Source: Agromyces sp. S2-1-8 (GTDB taxonomy: Bacteria > Actinomycetota > Actinomycetes > Actinomycetales > Microbacteriaceae). Taken from it: 64,000 nt of DNA. The first letter of the stretch is position 1. Each line of letters begins with the position of its first letter. The position numbers and the translations under genes were made by a program. The DNA lies in the NCBI RefSeq assembly GCF_021129215.1, contig NZ_JAJOLP010000001.1, positions 558,001 through 622,000 on the forward strand, read 5' to 3'. Below the pieces are notes generated by a model. The model had not been told where the DNA came from. It saw only the letters and a program-made list of their open reading frames with translations, and did not search any database. Positions 10,880 through 17,377 of this stretch are shown one piece after another.

Positions 10880-11782
10880 TCACCCCTTCGTTCCCGAGAA
10901 CGCGATGCCCTGGATGAACTGCTTCTGCAGGATCATGAAGGTGACCAGCATGGGCAGCGTCGCCAGCAGTGCGCCCGCCATCAGCACAGGGTAGTCAGTG
11001 CCGTGCAGGCCGACGAGCTGCGACAGGCCCACCGAGAGCGGCATCTTCTCGGGGTCGGTCGTGACCACGAGGGGCCACAGCAGGTCGTTCCACGACCACA
11101 GCACCGTGAACACCGTGAGGGCGACGATGCCGGGCTTGGCGAGCGGCACCATCACGCGCCAGAACGTCTGCCAGGGGTTCGCACCGTCGATGCGGGCCGC
11201 CTCCTCGAGCTCGGCCGGCATCGACATGAAGAACTGCCGCATGAGGAAGGTGCCGAAGGCGCTGAAGATGCCGGGCACGATGAGCGCCTGCAGGGTGTTG
11301 AGCCAGCCCAGGTTCTGGATGATCTCGTACTGCGGCAGCAGGTAGAGCTGCGAGGGCACCATGAGCACCGAGAGGAACAGCACGAAGACGACGTTGCGGC
11401 CCCTGAAGGGGATGCGCGCGAAGGCGTAGCCCGCCATCGTGCACAGCACCACCTGGCCGAGGGTGCGGCCGACGGTGAGCAGCACCGAGTTGAGGAACAT
11501 CTGGCCGAACGGCATCGACTCGAAGACCTCGGCGAAGTTCGTCCACACCCACGGATCGGGGAACACCACGGGCGGCACCTGCACCGAGTCCTGGAACGTC
11601 TTGAACGCGGTCAGCGTCTGCCACACGAACGGGAAGACCATGAGCACCGCGCCGCCGGCGAGCAGCAGGTGCACGACCCAGTGGCCGCGGTTGCGGCCGC
11701 CGCGGGTGCGGGCGGGGCGAGGGGCGGATGCCTCGGGCGGGGCGCCCGTCATGGCACGGGTGTCGACGGCGAGGTCACTCAT
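10880..11782 (-). CDS. carbohydrate ABC transporter permease (MalG type)
   Basis: A 300-residue inner-membrane subunit with six predicted helices and a variable cytoplasmic N-tail rich in Ala, Arg and Pro. The EAA loop that docks onto the ATPase reads EEAARIDGANPWQTFWRVMVPLAKPG (split here at the family pattern EAA...G...P). It overlaps the MalF-type gene by eight bases and is followed almost immediately by the LacI gene. No ATPase is encoded in this operon, so it probably uses a shared MsmK/UgpC-like ATPase, possibly the one at 46719-47795. Sugar specificity unknown. Confidence 0.93.
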   Translation of the reverse strand: MSDLAVDTRAMTGAPPEASAPRPARTRGGRNRGHWVVHLLLAGGAVLMVFPFVWQTLTAFKTFQDSVQVPPVVFPDPWVWTNFAEVFESMPFGQMFLNSVLLTVGRTLGQVVLCTMAGYAFARIPFRGRNVVFVLFLSVLMVPSQLYLLPQYEIIQNLGWLNTLQALIVPGIFSAFGTFLMRQFFMSMPAELEEAARIDGANPWQTFWRVMVPLAKPGIVALTVFTVLWSWNDLLWPLVVTTDPEKMPLSVGLSQLVGLHGTDYPVLMAGALLATLPMLVTFMILQKQFIQGIAFSGTKG

Positions 11783-12749
11783 AGTGCACCCACTTCTTCT
11801 GCAGACGGAACTGCACGACCGTCAGGATGAGGATGATGATGAGCAGCAGGAACGCGATCGCGGCCGCGTACCCCTGCTGGTTGTCGAGGAAGCCCGCCTC
11901 GTAGAAGAGGTAGACGATCGTGCGGGTGCTCGGCATCGCGGGGTTCGACCGGCCGAGCATCATGTAGATGAGGTCGAAGACCTGCAGCGCGCCGATCACG
12001 CTGATGACGCTCACGAAGAAGATGCTGGGGCTCAGCAGCGGGATCGTGATCGAGAAGAACTTGCGCATCGGACCGGCGCCGTCGAGGTCTGCGGCCTCCA
12101 TCACCGTGTCGGGGATGCTCTGCAGGCCCGCGAGGAAGATGACGATGTTGGTGCCGAGGCCGGCCCAGATGCCGACGACCGCGATGGCGACGAGGGCGGT
12201 GTTCGGGTCGGTGAGCCAGCTCTTGCCCTCGATGCCGAACACCGCGAGCGCCGCGTTGAGCACGCCGTAGTCGCCGTTGTAGATCATGCGCCAGACGAGC
12301 GCGATCGCCGCGGGCATCGTCACGACGGGGATGAAGTAGAGGGTGCGGTACACGCCGCGCCCGCGGAGCCCGGTGGTGTTGAGCAGCGCGGCGATGGCGA
12401 TGGCGATCGGGATGCCGACGAGCGCGATCACGGTGTAGACCGCGGTGTTGCGGAGCGCCCCGATGAGCTCCGGGTCCTGGAAGAGGCGGACGTAGTTGTC
12501 GAGGCCGACGAACTGGGAGCCGCCGAACGGGCCCGACTCCGTGAACGACATCAGGAAGGTGCGCACGGTCGGCCACAGGTAGAACGCGAGGAGGCCTGCG
12601 GCGGTCGGACCGATGAAGAGCAGCGCCCACCACGGCGACTGCCCGGGACCCCGGCCGCGTCGCCGCCCCCGGCCGGGAGCGGCCTCGGGCCGCTCCCGGT
12701 CGAGTTCGGAGATCGGCGCGCTCGTGCGCTGCGCGATCAGGTCGGACAT
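11775..12749 (-). CDS. sugar ABC transporter permease (MalF type)
   Basis: A 324-residue permease with six to seven membrane helices, an N-terminal basic tail (PGRGRRRGRGPGQ) and a first helix WALLFIGPTAAGLLAFYLWP. The periplasmic loop FVGLDNYVRLFQDPELIGAL and the EAA motif EAADLDGAGPMRKFFSITIPLL are typical of the MalF/UgpA class. It lies four bases after the binding-protein stop and overlaps the MalG-type gene, so the three are one transcript. It forms the heterodimeric channel with that partner. Confidence 0.93.
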   Translation of the reverse strand: MSDLIAQRTSAPISELDRERPEAAPGRGRRRGRGPGQSPWWALLFIGPTAAGLLAFYLWPTVRTFLMSFTESGPFGGSQFVGLDNYVRLFQDPELIGALRNTAVYTVIALVGIPIAIAIAALLNTTGLRGRGVYRTLYFIPVVTMPAAIALVWRMIYNGDYGVLNAALAVFGIEGKSWLTDPNTALVAIAVVGIWAGLGTNIVIFLAGLQSIPDTVMEAADLDGAGPMRKFFSITIPLLSPSIFFVSVISVIGALQVFDLIYMMLGRSNPAMPSTRTIVYLFYEAGFLDNQQGYAAAIAFLLLIIILILTVVQFRLQKKWVHYE

Positions 12750-12753
12750 GGGA

Positions 12754-14028
12754 TTACTCCGACTCCGCGTCCAGCGCGGCCTGCATCTGCTCGGCGAGCT
12801 GCTGGAGGCCCTCCTCCGGCGAGACCGTGCCGGCCCAGACCTGCGCGAGGACCTCGCTCTCGATCGACGTCCACGCCGAGGTGTTCTTCGAGACGGGGTA
12901 GGCGACGGCCGTGTCGAGCGCGTCGATGTAGACCTGCAGGTCGTACTGCGGGAGCGCGTCGACCCACGCCTGCTGGGTGCCGTTGAAGGCCGGGATGACC
13001 GTGCCGGTCTCCGCCTGGATCTCGGCGGCCTGCTCCGAGCTCGCGAAGGCGGCGAACTGCTTCGCGACGTCGACGTGCTCGCTCTTGGCGTTGGCGACGT
13101 TGCCGATGCCGTGGATGACGCTCTGGTTGCCGGTGGCGCCCTCGGCGAGCGGCGCGACGTCGACCTTGTCGGCGATGTCGGCGTTGTCGGCGTACGCGAC
13201 CGCGGCCCATGAGCCGTTCTGGAACATGGCGACCTTGCCCGAGAGGAAGAAGTCCTCGGGGTTCGTGTCGGTCATCTGCTGGGCCGTCGGTGAGGAGCCG
13301 GCCTCGATGAGGTCGGTCCAGAGCTCGATGCCGGCGAGGGCCTCGGGCGACCCGTAGCCCGACTCGGTACCGTCGGCGTCGATGACCTCGCCGCCCGCCT
13401 GGGCGATCGAGTTGTAGAAGTTCTCCTGGCCGTACTGGCTCGCGGCGATGCCGTACTGGCCCTTCGCCGGGTCGGTCAGCTTCGCGGCGGCGGCCTTCAG
13501 GTCGTCCCAGGTCCAGCCGGCCTCGGGGTAGGCGACGCCCGCCGCGTCGAAGAGCTCCTTGTTGTACCAGAGCGCGACGGTGTCGAAGTCCTTGGGCGCA
13601 CCGTAGAGCGCGCCGTCGTAGGTGTACAGGTCGATGAGGCCCTGCGGGTAGTCGGCGGCGTCGATCCCCTGGTCGTCGAGGGGCGCGAGCACGCCGTTCG
13701 ACGCGTAGAGCTGGAAGTTCGGACCGTTCATCCAGAACACGTCGGGCGCCGATCCGCCCGACACCGAGGTCTGGAGCTTCGTGAAGTACTCCTTGTACGG
13801 CGTGAGCTGGATGTCGACCGTCACGTTCGGGTGCTCCTCGGTGAACGCCGCGGCGATCTCCTCCATCGCGGGCTGCTGGTTCTCGTCCCAGATCCCGTAC
13901 GTGATGGTGACGTCCTCGCCGTCGCCTCCGTTCGAACCCGAGCCGCTGCAGGCGCTCATCGCGAGCGCCGCGGTCGCGGCCACGGCCAGCGCGGCGGCAC
14001 CGCGGCGGGTGATTGCACGTCGAAGCAT
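12754..14028 (-). CDS. extracellular sugar-binding lipoprotein of ABC importer
   Basis: A 424-residue family 1 solute-binding protein. A signal peptide with a basic start (MLRRAITRRG) and hydrophobic core ends in a lipobox AMSAC near residue 26, followed by a Ser/Gly/Asn linker, so it is a membrane-anchored lipoprotein. ITYGIWDENQQPAMEEIAAAF and FWMNGPNFQLYA are typical of ABC sugar binders. An AGGAGG site lies five bases before the ATG. It is the first gene of the operon; a 30-bp palindrome 57-86 bases upstream probably controls it. The sugar is unknown. Confidence 0.94.
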   Translation of the reverse strand: MLRRAITRRGAAALAVAATAALAMSACSGSGSNGGDGEDVTITYGIWDENQQPAMEEIAAAFTEEHPNVTVDIQLTPYKEYFTKLQTSVSGGSAPDVFWMNGPNFQLYASNGVLAPLDDQGIDAADYPQGLIDLYTYDGALYGAPKDFDTVALWYNKELFDAAGVAYPEAGWTWDDLKAAAAKLTDPAKGQYGIAASQYGQENFYNSIAQAGGEVIDADGTESGYGSPEALAGIELWTDLIEAGSSPTAQQMTDTNPEDFFLSGKVAMFQNGSWAAVAYADNADIADKVDVAPLAEGATGNQSVIHGIGNVANAKSEHVDVAKQFAAFASSEQAAEIQAETGTVIPAFNGTQQAWVDALPQYDLQVYIDALDTAVAYPVSKNTSAWTSIESEVLAQVWAGTVSPEEGLQQLAEQMQAALDAESE

Positions 14029-14084
14029 CCGATCCTCCTTTGGATCTGTCTCTCTGGTGAAGGGTGCGGGTGCGGAGCCCGCGA

Positions 14085-14114
14085 GTGTTAATCGTTTAGC
14101 TAAACGATTAACAC
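14085..14114. promoter_or_regulatory. 30-bp perfect palindrome, paired LacI-type operators
   Basis: The half-site GTGTTAATCGTTTAG (14085-14099) is followed directly by its exact complement, giving a perfect 30-bp palindrome in otherwise GC-rich DNA. Each half contains a TTAATCGTTTAG element centred on CG, like a LacI-family operator, and the two centres are about 12 bp apart, one helical turn. It sits upstream of the sugar ABC operon whose fourth gene is a LacI regulator. Autoregulation of that operon is the simplest reading. Confidence 0.75.
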
Positions 14115-14219
14115 GTGACTGTAGGGGAGGCCGGAGGCCGACGCAAGCGCGAGCCGCCGATTGCGGACGATCGGCTCGGCCGCGGCTTGCGGGCGATCCC
14201 GCGGGCGGCTAGGGTTCTC

Positions 14220-14245
14220 GACGAGTCGAATCGATTCGACTCGTC
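14220..14245. promoter_or_regulatory. 26-bp perfect palindrome upstream of MFS gene
   Basis: The half-site GACGAGTCGAATC (14220-14232) is followed by its exact complement, a perfect 26-bp dyad about 50 bases before the MFS start. Its core CGAATCGATTCGA (14227-14239) is identical to the dyad in front of the LacI gene at 4484-5560, so that regulator probably also controls the MFS gene. Confidence 0.7.
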
Positions 14246-14293
14246 CGATCGCCCACCGGAACCCCACCGCCGACCTGAGAAGCAGCACCGACC

Positions 14294-15550
14294 ATGACCG
14301 AGACCTCCGGCAACGCCGCGCCGACGACGCGCCCCGCTCACGAGCTCGTCGCCTGGCGCAACGCGATCTTCGCGATCTTCTTCCTCTCGGGGCTCAGCAT
14401 GGCGAGCTGGGTCGCGCGCATCCCCGCGATCCGCGACGACACCGGGCTCAGCACCCAGGGCGTCGGGCTCGTCATCCTCGGCGGCTCGATCGGCTCGATC
14501 CTCGGTCTCGTCGCGGCCCCCTGGCTGCTCGCGCGCCTGGGCGCCCGCCTCGGCATGATCGCCGCACTCGTGACCGTCTCGGTCGGGCTCGTGTTCGTCG
14601 GCGTCGGCGGCTCCCTGCTGCCCGCCGTGCCCCTCGTCGTCATCGGGCTCGTGCTCTTCGGCCTCGGCAACGGCGCGGTCGACGTGATGATGAACGTCGA
14701 GGGCGCCGAGGCCGAGCGCGAGATCGGCCGCACGGTGATGCCGCTCATGCACGCGTTCTTCTCGTTCGGCACGGTCGCGGGTGCCGCGGTCGCCGCCGCC
14801 GCGTCGGCGATCGACGTGCCGGTGTCGATGCACCTCGGCGTGATGGCACTGCTCATCGCCGCCAGCATCCTCGTGGCCGTGCGCTACGTGCCGCTGCGCG
14901 CCGAGGTCGGCGACGACACGCACGCCGGCGGACCCCGGCCGCCGTGGACCGAGCGGCTCAAGGCGAACCTCGCCGTGTGGGGCGACGTGCGGCTGCTGCT
15001 CATCGGCGTCATCATGCTCGGCATGTCGTTCGCCGAGGGCTCGGCCAACGACTGGCTCGCCCTCGCCGTCGTCGACGGCCACGGCTTCGACGCCACCACC
15101 GGCGCGCTCATGTTCGGCGTTTTCACGGTCTCGATCACGGCCGGCCGGGTCGTCGGCGGTCCGATCCTCGACCGGTTCGGGCGCGTGCCCGTGCTGCGCA
15201 CGCTCGCGATCATCGGCATCGCCGGGCTCTCGCTCTTCATCTTCGGCACCGAGACGTGGATGCTCGTCGTGGGCACCGTGCTGTGGGGCCTCGGCTCGTC
15301 GCTCGGGTTCCCGGTCGGCATGTCGGCCGCGGCCGACCACCCGACCGACTCGGCGGCGCGCGTGAGCGCCGTCGCGATCATCGGCTACTGCGCCTTCCTT
15401 GCCGGGCCACCGCTGCTCGGCTTCATCGGGCAGCACTTCGGCATCCTCAACGCGCTCCTCGTGATCCTCGTGCTGCTCGTGCTCTCGGCGCTGGCGGCGC
15501 CGGCCGCCCGCGAGCAGACGCGGCCCGCGGCATCCGGCTCGCAGGCCTGA
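14294..15550 (+). CDS. MFS transporter (YbjJ-like)
   Basis: A 418-residue major facilitator with twelve predicted helices. IFAIFFLSGLSMASWVARIPAIRD at residues 23-45 is the hallmark of the YbjJ-like branch, and LFGLGNGAVDVMMNVEGAE lies in helix 4-5 as in that group. The cytoplasmic loop RAEVGDDTHAGGPRPPW separates the halves. It is transcribed divergently from the sugar ABC operon and has a 26-bp dyad 49-74 bases upstream. YbjJ-type proteins are putative sugar or small-molecule transporters with no settled substrate. Confidence 0.9.
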   Translation: MTETSGNAAPTTRPAHELVAWRNAIFAIFFLSGLSMASWVARIPAIRDDTGLSTQGVGLVILGGSIGSILGLVAAPWLLARLGARLGMIAALVTVSVGLVFVGVGGSLLPAVPLVVIGLVLFGLGNGAVDVMMNVEGAEAEREIGRTVMPLMHAFFSFGTVAGAAVAAAASAIDVPVSMHLGVMALLIAASILVAVRYVPLRAEVGDDTHAGGPRPPWTERLKANLAVWGDVRLLLIGVIMLGMSFAEGSANDWLALAVVDGHGFDATTGALMFGVFTVSITAGRVVGGPILDRFGRVPVLRTLAIIGIAGLSLFIFGTETWMLVVGTVLWGLGSSLGFPVGMSAAADHPTDSAARVSAVAIIGYCAFLAGPPLLGFIGQHFGILNALLVILVLLVLSALAAPAAREQTRPAASGSQA

Positions 15551-15594
15551 CCGTGACCTGCGCGCCCGCGCGCCCCCGCCGGTAAACTCGTCGG

Positions 15595-16290
15595 GTGCGT
15601 CTCGTCATCGCCCGCTGCTCCGTCGATTACGCGGGGCGGCTGCAAGCCCACCTCCCGCTGGCCACCCGGCTGCTGATGGTGAAGGGCGACGGCAGCCTGC
15701 TGGTGCATTCCGACGGCGGCAGCTACAAGCCCCTCAACTGGATGAGCCCGCCGTGCACACTCGAGACGGCCGAGCCCGACGACGAGCAGCGCGAGGCCGG
15801 CATCGCCGAACTCTGGACGGTCACGCACAAGAAGACCGCCGACCGCCTCATCGTCTCGATCCACGAGGTGCTGCACGACACCTCGCACGAGCTCGGCATC
15901 GACCCCGGCCTCCAGAAGGACGGCGTCGAGGCGCACCTGCAGAAGCTGCTCGCCGAGCAGATCGAACTGCTCGGCGAGGGACACCGGCTGGTGCGCCGCG
16001 AGTACATGACGGCGATCGGCCCGGTCGACATCCTGGCGACGGATGCCTCGGGCGCGAGCGTCGCGGTCGAGCTGAAGCGACGCGGCGACATCGACGGCGT
16101 CGAGCAGCTCACCCGCTATCTCGAGCTCATGAACCGCGACCCGCTGCTCGCGCCGGTGTCTGGCGTGTTCGCCGCGCAGGAGATCAAGCCGCAGGCGCGC
16201 ACGCTCGCCGAGGACCGCGGCATCCGCTGCCTCGTGCTCGACTACGACGCCATGCGCGGCGTCGACGACGGGCATGCTCGGCTGTTCTGA
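15595..16290 (+). CDS. nucS: endonuclease NucS (EndoMS), non-canonical mismatch repair
   Basis: A 231-residue NucS/EndoMS protein, the actinobacterial and archaeal enzyme that cuts both strands at G-T, G-G and T-T mismatches and replaces MutS-MutL. The N-terminal half carries [16 protein letters not shown] and the beta-rich dimerisation domain; the C-terminal RecB-like nuclease has [32 protein letters not shown], in which D, E and K form the catalytic site. The GTG start gives the family's usual N-terminus. A stem-loop 27 bases after the stop may terminate it. A strong marker that the host is an actinobacterium. Confidence 0.96.
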   Translation: MRLVIARCSVDYAGRLQAHLPLATRLLMVKGDGSLLVHSDGGSYKPLNWMSPPCTLETAEPDDEQREAGIAELWTVTHKKTADRLIVSIHEVLHDTSHELGIDPGLQKDGVEAHLQKLLAEQIELLGEGHRLVRREYMTAIGPVDILATDASGASVAVELKRRGDIDGVEQLTRYLELMNRDPLLAPVSGVFAAQEIKPQARTLAEDRGIRCLVLDYDAMRGVDDGHARLF

Positions 16291-16316
16291 CGACGGACTG
16301 CGTCGGCCGCGTCTGG

Positions 16317-16336
16317 ACTGGGACGCTTGACCCAGT
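16317..16336 (+). terminator. stem-loop downstream of nucS
   Basis: ACTGGG (16317-16322), an eight-base loop, and CCCAGT (16331-16336) can pair; the stem may extend by G-U pairs and is followed by TTTCC rather than a full T-run. Its position just after nucS suits a weak intrinsic terminator. Confidence 0.4.
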
Positions 16337-16418
16337 TTCCTGAGCGCGGGCTGCCGGTTCTCTGTGATCCCGCGGCGATGCGAGCAATGCTCGCATTCGA
16401 TGACCCTAGGATGTCACG

Positions 16419-17093
16419 GTGACCTCCCCCGCACCCATGCTCACCCGCACCTGGTCGGCGGTGCTCTTCGACCTCGACGGCACCATCATCGACTCGGCCG
16501 CCGACATCACCGCCTCGCTCGCGCACACGTTCTCCACGCTCGGGCTGCCCGTTCCCGACGACGCGACGCTGCGCTCGTACGTGGGCCCGCCGCTGACGGA
16601 GGTGTTCGGCGCCGGCCACGGCCTCGAGGACGCGCTGGCCGAGGAGGCCGTCGCGACGTATCGCGCGCACTACGCCGACCACGTGCTGTCGTCGCCGGTG
16701 TTCCCCGGCGTGCGGGGCCTCCTCGAGCGGCTGCACGCCGCGGGCGTGCCCGTTGCGCTGGCCACGTCGAAGCCCGAGCACACCGCACGCGCGGTGCTCG
16801 ACAACGCCGGGCTCAGCGAGTACTTCACCGTGATCACCGGGGCCACCACCGACGGCACCCGCGCCACGAAGACGGCCGTCGTCGCCGAGGCGCTCCGCCG
16901 CCTGCAGGCGGAGGGCGTCGACACGTCGCAGTCGGTGATGGTGGGCGACCGCAGCCACGACACGATCGGCGCGCTCGCGAACGGCGTTCCGACCATCCTC
17001 GTCGAGTGGGGGTACGGCTCGCCCGCCGAGGCCGACGACGCCATGGCGATCGTGCATTCGACCGACCAGCTGCGCGGCCTGCTCGTCGGGTAG
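16419..17093 (+). CDS. HAD hydrolase, phosphoglycolate phosphatase-like
   Basis: A 224-residue HAD-superfamily phosphatase. Motif I is VLFDLDGTIIDSA near residue 14 (both nucleophile and acid Asp present), motif II ALATSKPEH, motif III lysine around RATKTAVV, and motif IV MVGDRSHDTIGA. The alpha-helical cap between motifs I and II makes it a class IA (Gph/PGP or pyrophosphatase PpaX-like) enzyme. The GTG start at 16419 is chosen because it gives the normal distance to motif I. It is a single-gene unit followed by two small hairpins. The real substrate may be another sugar phosphate. Confidence 0.88.
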   Translation: MTSPAPMLTRTWSAVLFDLDGTIIDSAADITASLAHTFSTLGLPVPDDATLRSYVGPPLTEVFGAGHGLEDALAEEAVATYRAHYADHVLSSPVFPGVRGLLERLHAAGVPVALATSKPEHTARAVLDNAGLSEYFTVITGATTDGTRATKTAVVAEALRRLQAEGVDTSQSVMVGDRSHDTIGALANGVPTILVEWGYGSPAEADDAMAIVHSTDQLRGLLVG

Positions 17094-17143
17094 CGAGGCG
17101 ACGTTCGAGCCCCTTCGCACTCCCACCGGGATCGTGCCGCCGA

Positions 17144-17174
17144 CCGACCGGAAGGTCGGAGTCTATTCGACTCC
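17144..17174 (+). terminator. two tandem small hairpins after the HAD gene
   Basis: CCGACC-GGAA-GGTCGG (17144-17159) is a perfect stem with a GNRA-type loop, and GGAGTC-TATTC-GACTCC (17158-17174) follows, sharing two bases with the first. No T-tract follows. They lie between the HAD stop and the protease promoter and may end transcription or insulate. Nothing else is recognisable in 17175-17377 except the ribosome site of the protease gene. Confidence 0.4.
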
Positions 17175-17377
17175 CTCGCCTCGCGGAAGCGTTCTCGGAC
17201 ATCGTGACCCGATCGCCGCCGTCTGCATGACGGATGGGCCGAGTTCTCCACAGTTTGAATCTCAGGTCTTCCATAGGCCCGCCCGTTAAGGGCAGGATTC
17301 CGATTACGTCCGTCCACCGACGGGCGCCATGCGTGTTGCCGGCGGTCACCCCCGCCGCGGCACTCGAAGGGAGAAGC

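Noticed and set aside
14226-14239. TCGAATCGATTCGA as a LexA (SOS) box
   Set aside because: Actinobacterial LexA sites have TCGAAC-N4-GTTCGA spacing; here the arms are too close, and the core is shared with a LacI promoter instead.
17244-17252. TTCTCCACA resembling a DnaA box (also at 59802-59810)
   Set aside because: Each is a single copy with a mismatch to the consensus, with no cluster, AT-rich unwinding region or dnaA/dnaN neighbours.
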